A DNA stretch of 64,000 nucleotides from Tenrec ecaudatus (Eukaryota; Chordata; Mammalia; Afrosoricida; Tenrecidae): positions 85,464,063 through 85,528,062 of the forward strand of contig NC_134545.1 in NCBI RefSeq assembly GCF_050624435.1, in the 5' to 3' direction. The position numbers and the translations under genes were made by a program. Shown here in pieces: positions 24,881-34,937 of this stretch. Every line of letters begins with the position of its first letter. The stretch's first letter is position 1. The notes beneath the pieces are model-generated. The model was not told the DNA's origin. It searched no databases and saw nothing but the letters and a program-made list of their open reading frames with translations.

Positions 24881-25904
24881 GCTTCCTCCAGCCATTCCTT
24901 GCGATTCTAGCACCTAAAATACGGAAGGGGTTGGACAGAGGTGCTTGAGTGGCAGTGTGGCAGTGGCTACAGAGAGGTGGCTAAGGAGAACCTGGAGGGG
25001 ATAAAAGGGACCCAAAAGTAGATGAAGAAGTCATCTCTAGGGTATGGATGTATGGCAGAAGAAAGCGCCAAATTGTCATTAGCGATCAGGGCATGCTAAG
25101 TTACAGAGACAGGTGGTAATCTTCGGATCGATGGAAGGGTCAGGCAGTCAGGTGCAGTTGTGCTCCAAGCGATGTCTGTGGTCCATGAGGCTCTCTGGTC
25201 AGTATCCCTGACATTGAGTTGATTGGCCTCTGTTCCCAGACACTGCTCGGGAAAGCCCTGCCTCCCACCCTCCAGCCTCTAGCTGATAGAGACCTCGAGG
25301 GACCGAAGTCAAGCAGCTGGTGGGGGCAGCAGATTTTGTTCATTGGAACTTGATCGGATCCACTTGCACTGTTGGCTCCAAGCCCCTGGTTTGCTTCAGG
25401 GATGGCTTTCTATCATTTAAGTGCCATAAGCACTAACAATAAAATAACTCACTGGTTGGCCTCCCGCTCTCCACACCTGCCAGGCCCAGCACCTGCAGCT
25501 CCACTTGGAAAGGACAAGGGATTCCCATCAGCCCCTGCAGAGGTAGTGGGGTGGGGATGGGGGTCCCCTAAGCCCGGAGGAAAGGTGGACTGCTAGGACA
25601 GGGAGAGTACGCAAGCTGATTGCAATCCCTTTGGAGAGACGGATGAAAGCATCTCCCTCCCGTCTCCATCTGCGCTGGGCTTGCATAAACATAAGCAAAG
25701 GCAGACACAGACACACCAACGCAGAGCGAGGCACACAGAAGTGCATACACACCGCTGGTCACAGGCATGAGCATTGAGGCGAGAGGCTTGGATGCCCGTA
25801 CACCTGGACCTGCTCCTGGGGCCACGCAGCTGCCCGCCTGGCCCCGCATAGCAGTTCTGGGCCTCGCTGTTCCCTTTTCATGGAGGTAGTCCTGGTACGA
25901 GTAG

Positions 25905-26063
<159 letters not shown>

Positions 26064-26218
26064 TGACAACTGCAGGTGCCTAATCTAGTTGGGAGGGGGG
26101 AGGGGGAAACAAAGTCATGGGTGAGTGGCTGAGTGAGTGGGCTGTAGTCGGAGGCTGGGGGTGGGAGGAGAACCAACACCCCCTCCCCAAACCAGCCCTA
26201 TTCTGTCTCTCTTCCTAG

Positions 26219-26282
26219 AGGCTGCAGTTGGCTCCTCCCTCAGGGAGGGAGCCTGCAGACCTGCACCCTGTGTGCACCCACT
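26219..26282 (+). pseudogene. PAX2: Vestigial PAX2 alternative cassette exon (83-nt exon 10 of human PAX2)
   Basis: A good acceptor (TTCTGTCTCTCTTCCTAG) ends at 26218. The following bases, read in the phase left by the 102-nt exon, give EAAVGSSLREGACRPAPCVH. Human PAX2 has an optional 83-nt exon here whose product, as I remember it, begins AAVG and ends PPCVQPT. The start and the PCV-P core therefore match. Two defects are visible. The copy is about 19 nt shorter, which breaks the human reading frame, and the expected donor GT reads GC (CCACT|GCACAG). No good GT donor follows at that point. I infer the exon has lost function in this species. A downstream cryptic donor or a rare GC donor cannot be excluded. 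Confidence 0.6.
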
Positions 26283-27049
26283 GCACAGCATGGTCCCTCC
26301 CCAGTGCCCACCCTCCCAAGCCTGTGCCCAGGGAGCCCTCAGCTCCACCCAGTGCCCGACTCATCCCAACCAGCTGACATTGCTTGTTGAAGAGCCTGCC
26401 CTGGTTTCCATGGAAACTTGGAGCCAACAACTATCTCCAGGGACCTGTCAGTCACTCCGCTAGTGCTACCCTGGGCCCACCAACCTACAGGGAAAGACCA
26501 GAGTAGATAACTGACCCCACCCAGAGAGGAGGAAGCAAGCCCTGAGGAAAGGGACAGAGGGCAAGTTTGACGGGAGCAGCCGGCACCAGCTGCAGGGAGA
26601 CCAGTAGAGTCCTCCATGTCCTTGGAGGAAACTAGACCCCGCTGCTTCTTCAGGACACTAGCACAGCCCTTGTTTGAGAACCTTGGATTTGGGTTTTGTG
26701 GATCAGAGGCACAGGCTGTATTTAGAGACTATAGCTAGAGATTGTGCAATCTCCCCCCCCCACCACCACCACCCACCCATCCCCTGCCAAGACTGGAGGC
26801 AAACCTTGAAGCTAAAGAGAGTTGAAGTTTCTATTCTTAGCAACCCCAACAAACTCTTGCCTTAGAGAGGTAAGGCTGATTGGGTGTGCCCATCCCTGAA
26901 GCCCAGATTTCACAGGATGGGATGGGGTAGGGAGCATGGAAGAGGGCCTTGGGTTTATCCCTGGCACATCCATCCATTCACCCAGGGACAATCCTGGGCA
27001 GGCTGAGCTTGAGGGGTTGTGATGGCAAAGAGGACAATGGCTGCAGGCT

Positions 27050-27300
27050 AGTGGAGGATGGGGCTAGAGGGAATTCCAGGAACTGAGTAAGCAGTGCAGG
27101 GAGGTGGGGGTGAGGGGACCCCAGCCCAGATTGGCTGGAAGGGGAGTACTGGTGGGTAGGAGGGGACAGGCACTGGAGATGCTTCAGATGAATGTGGGGT
27201 GAGGTGGAGGCTGGAGGTCTTGGCAGGTGGGGGTGAGGGGAGCCTGGGGGAGGTGGGGTGGGGAGTCTGCAGGGAGGTGGGGAAGAGGGGAGCCATTGAG
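27050..27300. repeat. G-rich quasi-tandem sequence
   Basis: AGGTGGGGGTGAGGGGA occurs at 27102-27118 and again at 27225-27241, and GGAGGTGGGG-like units recur between and after. Several closely spaced G runs at 27230-27266 could form a quadruplex on the + strand. Confidence 0.6.
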
Positions 27301-27334
27301 AGCTCATGGTGGCAAGGGGGGAGTCGTTAAACAG

Positions 27335-27480
27335 AATCTGGTGCTGATGAGGAAATTACACTTGTTTCATTAGCGATGGGGAAGGAGATAGCTCAGTTCC
27401 TCTTGGTCACAGTTGAGCTCAGAAGCTCATTATCCTGCTGCACGCATGCTTTCCCTCCTCGTCAATAAACAGGCTTTCCA
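27335..27480. promoter_or_regulatory. Candidate conserved non-coding element
   Basis: An AT-richer island between the G-rich repeat and the CpG island, with GAGGAAATTACACTTG, TTTCATTAGCGATGG and CGTCAATAAACAGG (forkhead-like). Inference from composition and motifs only. Confidence 0.35.
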
Positions 27481-28231
27481 GTGGCTGCGTCCCCCACCCC
27501 CACCCCAGCTCCCTCTCAGAGAGGGGCCCCTTCTCCTCTACTTAACCCGCGGTTAGGGATCACTGTAAACAGTCTGGGGTCAGCACACAGGAGAAAGGGC
27601 GAGGGGGAAACCCGGAGGTCTGGCCTTTCTCTCGCGGAGAGGGGCGGCTTCCAACGGCTCCCAGCCCACGGGGACCCCTGGCTGGCTCACCGCTCGTCTA
27701 GAGGGCAGTCCACCTACTTGGCTTCCCCTCCCTCTTCTGCTGCGTGTGCGTGGCCCACGGATCAGACGTCTGGGGGGTTAGGCCGGGTTAGGGCTGTTTC
27801 CTAGTTGAGCCCCCATCCCTTGCATCGGCACCGTGCTGACATGCCATTTTTAGGAATTTTGGGGACAAAGTATCCAGAGGGTTCTTGCGCGTCACCCTCC
27901 GGGGTTCCTGCCTGTCGGGCAGAGTCTCCACGAAATAGGCCCTAGCCCCCCAACGCAGCGGGTGGTTGCGCCCCCTCCCGCGGCAAATTCTCTCTGGGTA
28001 GCCCGACGGGGCCCCCCCTACTCCCCCCCCCGCAGGCCTCTCCACTCCACTCCACGCCAGGGTGCAAGGCTCCGGGGTGCTTCCGGCCTTTGCCAGGGCC
28101 TCCCCCGACGCGGACCTGCTGCCTTCCCAGCGTCCGCCTGGCCAGAACGCCGGCGGCGGGCTTGGCGCTGCCCGCGGCACCAGGCCTCCAGCCGGCTGGT
28201 GGCCCGAGGCTGATTCCTCCCCTCCCCGCAG

Positions 28232-28318
28232 GGAGTGAGTTCTCCGGCAACCCGTACAGCCATCCCCAGTACACGGCCTACAACGAGGCTTGGAGATTCA
28301 GCAACCCCGCCTTACTAA
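28232..28318 (+). CDS. PAX2: PAX2 exon, C-terminal transactivation region (87 nt; exon 11)
   Basis: The exon encodes [20 protein letters not shown] then RFSNPALL, a signature shared by PAX2, PAX5 and PAX8 near their C-termini. The acceptor is CCCCGCAG|GGAGTGAG and the donor CTAA|GTGAGTACC at 28319. It begins and ends in phase 1. If entered one base out of phase, as human isoforms that include the 83-nt cassette do, the same bases read GVSSPATRT to TPPY and a TAA at the exon end. That alternative frame is still open here although the cassette itself looks damaged. Confidence 0.97.
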   Translation, partial: GVSSPATRTAIPSTRPTTRLGDSATPPY

Positions 28319-28761
28319 GTGAGTACCGCCACCTGGCTGGCCGGCGGCTCAGCGCGCCCCAGGCGCGGCCCGGGGGCGCCCAGGGCCCAGGCCACCCGTC
28401 TGGGCGCCCCGCTTGGTCGGCTCCTTAGTGCAGCGCCGAGGCCCCGGGATCCCACGAGGACACCCGCGCCTCCCGCCCCCTGCCCTCCCCGGTAGCTAGC
28501 AGGTTCTGCGAGTCCTGGTCGTCCCCGTCCCCCACCCCCCAGTGTCCGCAGTAGGATGGGGACGGTCGCCGCTCCCTTCTCTCTCCCGCCCCGCGAGCGC
28601 AGCTCTCCTGCGGGCTACTGGCCCGGCCGCCCAGCCCAGGTCTCCCGGCCCGGATCCCGCAGACCCCAGCCCGGGGAGGTCTTTTCGATGCTTTGCTTTC
28701 CTTTTTTGTTCTCCTGTTTGTCCTCTCACCCAGCCCATTCTTCTCCTGTGTTAACTTCCAG
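28319..28761 (+). other. PAX2: PAX2 last intron (443 nt)
   Basis: This short GC-rich intron runs from GTGAGT at 28319 to TTCCAG at 28761. A second usable acceptor, TATTATAG, ends at 28780. Confidence 0.95.
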
Positions 28762-28838
28762 GTTCCCCTTATTATTATAGTGCCGCCCCCCGGGGCTCCG
28801 CCCCTGCCGCTGCTGCCGCTGCCTATGACCGCCACTAG
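28762..28838 (+). CDS. PAX2: PAX2 terminal coding exon, main C-terminus
   Basis: Joined to the 87-nt exon (ending CTA A), the exon reads SSPYYYSAAPRGSAPAAAAA then YDRH and stops at TAG (28836-28838). The tyrosine triplet, the Ala/Pro run and the YDRH end are typical of PAX2, and PAX5 ends similarly. This tail belongs to the C-terminal part that modulates transactivation. The acceptor is TTAACTTCCAG|GTTCCCC. The downstream sequence is 3'UTR for this isoform. From the 176-nt exon onward all phases agree, so the 3' half of the gene appears intact. Confidence 0.96.
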
Positions 28839-28902
28839 TTACCGCGGGGATCACATCAAGCTTCAGGCCGACAGCTTCGGCCTCCACATCGTCCCCGTCT
28901 GA
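28781..28902 (+). CDS. PAX2: PAX2 terminal exon, alternative acceptor and frame-shifted C-terminus
   Basis: An acceptor TATTATAG 19 nt downstream of the main one joins A|TG and opens a different frame: MPPPGAPPLPLLPLPM, then TATSYRGDHIKLQADSFGLH and IVPV, stopping at TGA (28900-28902). A human PAX2 isoform with this type of tail is known, and here the frame stays open to the same ending. Bases 28782-28838 are therefore read in two frames, and 28839-28902 is coding in one isoform and 3'UTR in the other. The acceptor lies in a weak pyrimidine context made of the Tyr codons, so I expect it to be the minor choice. The isoform match is from memory. Confidence 0.85.
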
Positions 28903-30512
28903 CCGCCCGCCCGCCCGCCCGCCCGCCCGCCCGGGAGGGAGGGAGGACCGGCGCGACGCGATGCCTCCCGGCCACCGCCCCAGCCCCACCCCACGCCAGG
29001 ACCCCGCGCAGCCCAGCCCTTCCCTCCGCCTGGTCCCAGGCCGGACTGGACGCGGGCGGGCGGCGGCAGCGCGGGCTGGACCCTCGGGCCGGGACCCGCC
29101 GCCCCTCCCCGCCAGCCTGCACGCGGGGGTCCCGAGAGGAGCGGCCCGGGCCCAGCCGCCGGGCGGGCGCGCGGACACGTCCCTGTGACACACAATCAGC
29201 GGGCCCCAACCCGGCGCCGCCCGGCTCGGCCGCCGCCGGGAGGCTTCGCTGGACCCGCTGGGCCAAGGAAAGGGCGAACCAAACGACTTTCTGCCGAAGG
29301 AGGAGAAGCCCCGTGCTGAAACTCGGAGGACTAGTCCGTGCGCCCCGAGCCCGCCCGCCCGCCGGGGAAGATGCTCAGGGGACGCAGGCCCCGGCTGGGG
29401 GTGCCACCCGCGGGCCCCAGCAGGGCGCCCTCCCCTCTCCTCTCCCTCTGGGGACCCCACGTTGGCGCCTAGGCCTCTCGGATGGATGGATGGATGGACG
29501 GACGGACGGCGGGGCCAGACTCCACGGCCCCGCCCGCCCCGCCGGCAGCGTCTCCCGGTTGGCCCGCCCGAGACCCCCTGCAGCTGCTCTCTGTCGCCAC
29601 CGCCGCCGAACCCAGGACCCGTTTCCATAGGCCGTGGGCCGGGTCTTCCTTGAGCAAGTGCTCGACGCTCGCCCCGCTCCAGCCCCGACCCAGACTCGGC
29701 GGGCCTCCTTCGGGAAGCCGGTTCGGAGCTGGCGCGGGCCGGAAGTCGTGGGGGTCCCCTCACCCCCCTCACTCCCCCAGCCTCCTCCTGCAGCAGGGAT
29801 TGAACCGAACCGCGAAAGGTCGACAGGACTTTCAGATGCTGATCTTTGCAAAAAGCAAACCACCCACAAAAGCACAACCGGCTGCTACGTGATCGGAAGA
29901 CGGTGTGTGTGGGGGGGTGAAGGCAACCCCCGTGTACATAAGCCCGCCCTCGGCCCCGCCCCGCCCGCCCCGTAGAGTCCCCGCCAACCGCCCGCCTGTA
30001 GATACGCCCCGTGTCTGTGCTGTGAGAGTCGCCGCTCGCTGGGGGGAAGGGGACACAGCTACACGCCCACTAAAGCACAGCACGTCCTGGGGAGGGGGGG
30101 CATTTTTTATGTTACAAAAAATTACGAAAGAAATCTCTATGCAAACTGACGAACACGGTCCTGTGGACTCCTCTCGCCTCGGCTTTGTTGGCTCTTGCTG
30201 TCTGTCATTCCGTGTTCTCCCCCCGCGCCCCCCCCCCACCCGCGGTCCTTCGCATCTCTCAGCGCCTGCATCTCGGCCCTCTCCATCGCTCGCCCTCCCG
30301 TCTCTCCCGCTCTCTGCCGTCCGGCGTCTCTGTCCCGCCCCCGCCTCTTGGCGGGCCCAGGCCCTGTCGGGCCAGGCCTGCTCCCCGGGGACAGTGCCAG
30401 CCCGGGGACCCCCTCCGCCCCGCCCCGTAGTTGCTCTCTCGGTAGCGGCGATGCGTCCTGCATGTCTCCTCACCCGTGGATCGTGACGACTCGAAATAAC
30501 AGAAACCAAGTC

Positions 30513-30530
30513 AATAAAAGTGAAAATAAA
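30513..30530 (+). promoter_or_regulatory. PAX2: Proximal poly(A) signals of PAX2
   Basis: AATAAA occurs at 30513-30518 and again at 30525-30530 in an A-rich context, about 1.7 kb past the main stop codon. A tandem arrangement this close suggests a real but possibly alternative 3' end. Confidence 0.6.
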
Positions 30531-30867
30531 GAAATTAAATAAATAACCCCCCTGGAACAAATCCGAAAAGGCTTGGAGTCCTCGCCCAGCCCTCTCTCCC
30601 CTTTGAGCTTTTTTTTTTTTTGGTTTGTTTCTTTAAAAAGGAAAAGCGAGGACAGAGACTAGTTACTGGACGAGCCGGCGCCCAGGCCCAGCGGGGATGG
30701 CCTGGACGCCAGGTCCAGACGGACTCTGAGGTCAGGCCGATGCCAGAGGCTCGCGCTCAGTACCAGGCCGAACCCTCGAAAGGTTTTCCGCTGGTTCTGG
30801 TCGCCTTGGCCACGTTCAGCGCGTCAGTTCGTTTTGATTCTCTCTCTTTTTTTCTGTGCACATGAGA

Positions 30868-30906
30868 AATAAATAATAATAAATAATAATAATAATAAAT
30901 AATAAA
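30868..30906 (+). promoter_or_regulatory. PAX2: Distal poly(A) signal cluster of PAX2
   Basis: An AAT-rich run contains several overlapping AATAAA hexamers. The last, AATAAA at 30901-30906, is followed by a T/G-rich TTTTGTATGTC that could serve as downstream element. From memory the human gene ends in a similar AAT-rich cluster. Confidence 0.7.
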
Positions 30907-31939
30907 ATTTTGTATGTCACTCCCCATGGCTCCAGGTTTGTCTTCTCCCTGTTTCTGACTCCCGACAGGGCCCTGGAGGAGCCTCCCAAAGACACCTTCA
31001 TGCCGGTTCTCCCACCGCTCTTAAGGCTGCAAAGACCCAGAGGAGCTGCCCTTTCAGAGCTCCCCTGGCTCCCACTGTGTCCCCAGTCCGCCCCCACCCA
31101 CCCCCGCAAGAAACTGTTGCTTTCTGGGACAGCAGAAAAACTCGAATTAACGAATCTATGTAAGGCTGGCTTAGCCTTTCCAGCCGCTCCACCCAAATTT
31201 GGGGTGCGGGCACCCAGAAAGCGCCGGCTGAGGGTCCTCGGTTAATCAGTCCCCTTCCCTCTGTTCCCTGGCTCTCACTGGCGCCTCTGCACAGCCGCAA
31301 TTGAATCTGCAGTCCCTGCAGAGCCCACCAACGGTGGCTTCAAGTTTCCTCAGCTCATGGTGACACGCCACCGCCCAAGGGCTCACTGTCCTAGCTGCGC
31401 AACTCTGGTGACACGCGGAGGCCAGGGCTCAGGAAGCAGCAGCGGGGAGCTAAGTGCCCTGTGGCGGGGCGGGGCGCATCCAGAGGCGGGCGCTTGGCTT
31501 GGTCTGAGACTTCCTGTCTGCGAGCCTGCTTCTTTGGTCTGGGTGGGTCTGTATGACCCTGGGCCTGAGGTCGGATAGTGTTTGTTCCCATGCCCAAGAC
31601 TGGTCTGCGTGTGAGAATCTGCATGACTGTGCCAGAATCGCAGTCCCGGTTTGGGAGAGGGATGGGTGGTGGCTAGGATGGCCTGGCCTGTATAGGAGAG
31701 CACTCTATCTGGTCAGCCACTCCCCAACTCAAGCACCCCCACCCCACTCGGGCCATCACAAAGGCCACCGGTGAGACTCGGAGATGTTATGTTCTCTTTC
31801 CCTGAGCAAATCTCCCAGGTTGAGCTTCCATCCCAGCCTCTTCCTCCCACTTGAAGGGCTCTGGCCCTTCTGAGTTTCCCTAGGGGCTTGGAGAGGACAG
31901 GGTGCCAGCAGGGCCTGGGGGCAGACTAAAGAGTGAACG

Positions 31940-31967
31940 CCCCCCCCCCCCCCCCCCCCCCCCCCCC
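31940..31967. repeat. Poly-C run (28 C)
   Basis: An uninterrupted homopolymer of 28 cytosines on the + strand, the longest homopolymer seen in the window. Confidence 0.95.
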
Positions 31968-32049
31968 GCTTTGGGCTAGAAGACCCCTCACCCCAGGATC
32001 TCAACGGCCTTTCTTTACCCAGCTCACACTGCTTACTGTCACTGAGTCA

Positions 32050-32206
32050 GTGCTGGTGCACAGGGACCCCCTGTGGGTTTCCCAGGCTGTGTCTGTGTAC
32101 AGGAGTAGAAAGCCCAGTCTTTCTCCCAGGAGCTGCTGATGGTTTCAAACTGTCCACCATGTGGATTGCAGCCCCACTCGTTAACCACTACACCACCAGG
32201 GCTCCT
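32050..32206 (-). repeat. Afrotherian SINE, reverse orientation
   Basis: It ends GTTAACCACTACACCACCAG then GGCTCC, the complement of the tRNA-like head, preceded by AGGAGTAGAAAGCCCAGTC. Confidence 0.8.
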
Positions 32207-32511
32207 CCTCTTTATCCACACAAACCCCAATCAAATTCACCCCAATCCCTCTCCCACTGCCCTCTCTCTAATCTGGGCCTGCACATCTTCCCTATTTCTT
32301 AGCTTAGCAAATACCCTCACCTACTACCTGCCCACCCTGCCCCTTGGCCTCCACTGTCCTCCTGATCACCAGTCTCCTAGAAGAGTGGTCTTTGAACATT
32401 TCTGATCACACACCTCATCAAGAAAAAGAAATTAGAAAATGCCCTCTCCATCGATGCATATTTACATAGTTACAAGCCCCCTGGATGTGCTCCTGCGCTC
32501 ACACAGTGGTG

Positions 32512-32830
32512 TTATTGGGTGCCGTTGAGTTACTTCCGAGTCAGAGTGATCCTGTGCACAACAGAGGGACACACTGCCCGTTCCTGTACCATCCTCACAA
32601 TCATTGTGTCTGAGCCCATGTGTTGCAGCCACTGTGTCAATCCATCTTTGTCTCTGCGCCCCCTCCCACGTTGTTGTTTTTTTTTTTTTTGCTGACTCAC
32701 CACCCTACCAAGCATTATGTTCATTTCTGGGGACTGGTCTTTCTTGATAACATGTCAAAGAATGTGAGACCAAGAAGGAATAGGCTGGCCACTCTTCAGG
32801 GACTGGCTGCTGGAACCGTTATGCATAGCA
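32512..32830 (-). repeat. RTE/BovB-type LINE fragment
   Basis: TTGCAGCCACTGTGTCAATC, GGGGACTGGTCTTTCTTGAT and AACATGTCAAAGAATGTGAG match the minus-strand RTE sequence also seen at 3508-4185. Confidence 0.75.
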
Positions 32831-33251
32831 ATGGATATTCTGAACCATGCAAACTAGAAAAGGATAAGATTTGAATATAAAGAGATAAAAGTTATAAGGT
32901 TCTCCTCTCACATCCAATGGGATCCTCGTGCAGCCCCTGGAAGATGTGTCTCACACTTTGGAGATCCTGATCAGAACCATCAAGGGCCAGCGTGGAAGAG
33001 CTCATCATGACTACTGCCTGATGCCAGCGAATGAGTGCTTGGAACTTGCCTGCCATAAAGTCCCTGATGTCTTAGCTGAGCATAAGGTCGTCTGAAACCC
33101 CGCCCCTCACCGGATCTCTAGTGCCTGGCTCTGTCCCCTAAGTCAAATTGAGCGCCAAGACCTGTTATTTGGATCTCTTTCCTTCTGGTCTCCCTTATAA
33201 CCAATAGGATCACCAGAATCACCCTGTCTACAGAGGTCTGCCTCTGCCTGA

Positions 33252-33450
33252 AGGACCCTTGGTGGCGTAGTGCGCTACCCACTGAGCTGCGAAGCACAAG
33301 GTCAGCGGTTAGAACCCACCAGCCGATCCACAAGAGAAACACGAAGCTGTCTACTCCCATCAAGATTCAAAGTCTCAGAAACCCCCAAGGGCAGGTCCAC
33401 ACTGGCCTCTGGAGACACTAGGAAAGGAATAGAGTTGAAGGCTATGAGAT
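33252..33450 (+). repeat. Afrotherian tRNA-derived SINE
   Basis: GGACCCTTGGTGGCGTAGTG and CAAGGTCAGCGGTTAGAACC form the head, and CTCAGAAACCCCCAAGGGCA the body. Confidence 0.8.
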
Positions 33451-33554
33451 GATCAGGAAGGATGCTGAGCCTCAGGCGAGCAGTCTTCATACTGTGTCTC
33501 TCCTCGGGGTCCGTTCTGCCTAGAACCAGCTTGAGGACCCTTGAGAGGTCCGTT

Positions 33555-33748
33555 CCGTTGTTGTTAGTAGCGGTTGAGTTGATTCTGACTCATGGAGAGC
33601 CTGTCTATGGAGAGTAGAACTGCCCCGTCAGGTTTTCAAGGCTGTAGCTTTGGGGAAGCCTTACTTCAGGGTAGGTTTGAATTGCCACCTGTTTGCTTAG
33701 TAGTCCAATGCCACCATTTGTACCCACCTAGGGACTCCTAAAGCTCTT
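33555..33748 (-). repeat. Afrotherian SINE, reverse orientation
   Basis: TTGTTGTTAGTAGCGGTTGA with GACTCATGGAGAGCC is the complement of the 3' tail, and CACCTAGGGACTCC that of the head. Confidence 0.75.
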
Positions 33749-34299
33749 GGTCAGTTGCCTATGCACCACCACCTACCCACCGCAACACAAATTGGGTGTG
33801 TGGTCCCGAAGCTAGCTTTCTCAGCCCTCACCTGTTCTGACTTTGCTAGTCCTCTTCCCATCTCACCCCTCCAGGGTTCCTAGCAGAGCTTCACCAAGCA
33901 TGACCATCAGAAACATTTTTGGGTGAAGAAAAGTATCCTGGGTTGAGGAACCTGCAAAGATGCAGAGGCATGAAAACATACCAGAGTAGCAGGTGCCTGG
34001 GGAGAGGTGAGGAGCCTGGGAGGCAGGGGAGGGGGCAAGAAAAGAAGCTGAAAGTAGTTGGTAGGCATGGCAGTAATGAGTGTCCAAATGGTATTTATCA
34101 CTTAAACATTTCCTTTAAGGAAGCTGCCCCATCCACAGGCCGTCCTACCCATGTAGACACAGGCATACTGGTACCAATGACTTCTACGGATACATCTTGC
34201 CAATCACCCATGCCCCATAGCTGCCAGCTTCCTTCATTACACATCCCATACATATCTGACCTGGTAACAAACCTGACAGCTCTTCCTTGAAAATAAGCC

Positions 34300-34937
34300 C
34301 ATATATCCCCTTACAGAAGGGGCACAAGGAAAGGATGAGCCAGTCAGTCAGGGTGCAGTGTAGCAACGACGAAACATACAACTTGTCTCTAGGTCTTTAA
34401 TGCTTCCTCCTTCCCCCCACCTGCCCCCCCTGAGTATCATGATCCCAATTCTACCTTACAAATCTGGCTAGACCAGAGCCTGTGCACAGGTACAGACCAG
34501 AGCTGGAAACACAGGGAATCCAGGACAGATAAACCCCTCAGGACCAATAATGAGAGTAGCGATACTAGGAGGGGAAGGGGAAGGTGGGGAGAGAAAGGGG
34601 GAACTGATCACCATGATCTACATAAAATCCTTCCCTGGGGACGGACAACAGAAAAGTCGGTGAAGGGAGACATTGGTCAGTGTAAGACATAAAAAAATAA
34701 TAATAATTTATAAATGATCAAGGGTTCATGAGGGAGGGAGGGAGGGAGGGTGGGAGAAGAAGGAGAAAAATGAGAACCTGATACCAAAGGCTCAAGTAGA
34801 AAGAAAATGTTTTGAAAATGATGATGGCAACATATGTACAAATGTGCTGGACACAATGGATGGATGGATGGATTGTGATAAGAGCCATACGAGTCCCCAA
34901 TAAAATGATTTTTAAAAAAGAAGAAGAAGAAAGAAAG
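34300..34937 (+). repeat. LINE 3'UTR copy, 5'-truncated (L1-like, tenrec-type family)
   Basis: The copy contains GGGTGCAGTGTAGCAACGAC, GGAAACACAGGGAATCCAGG, a GGGAGGGAGGGAGGG purine tract and the end CCCCAATAAAATGATTTTT followed by an A-rich tail. The poly(A) signal, G-rich purine tract and 5' truncation are L1-like features. I infer L1 or HAL1 3'UTR. The same family recurs many times below. Confidence 0.75.

Larger units (their letters stand above)
27890..30480. other. CpG-dense GC-rich island over the PAX2 3' end
   Basis: By eye CpG dinucleotides are frequent throughout the last intron, the last two exons and most of the 3'UTR, with runs such as GCCC repeats and CGG/CCG clusters. CpG density falls sharply after 30480 and is low in the intergenic half. 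A CpG island at a gene's 3' end fits a developmental gene lying in a broad unmethylated domain. The boundaries are approximate. Confidence 0.7.
28839..30920 (+). other. PAX2: PAX2 3' untranslated region
   Basis: The region follows the main stop and runs through a GC-rich island to the last AATAAA at 30901-30906. Its first 64 nt are coding in the alternative isoform. It includes a GCCC repeat (28905-28932), a GGAT/GGAC repeat (29480-29512) and a T-rich stretch (30609-30645). The 3' boundary is estimated as 10-25 nt past the last signal. Usage of the upstream signal pair near 30513 would give a shorter 3'UTR. Confidence 0.8.

Noticed and set aside
28726-29877. 383-codon open frame on the minus strand over the PAX2 3' end
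   Set aside because: It lies in CpG-rich sequence where stops are rare, and it is a composition artefact of Arg, Gly, Pro and Ala codons antisense to real exons and 3'UTR. No domain is recognisable.
29832-30560. 242-codon minus-strand open frame in the PAX2 3'UTR
   Set aside because: Same GC-rich artefact. It crosses the proximal poly(A) signals and has no recognisable family.
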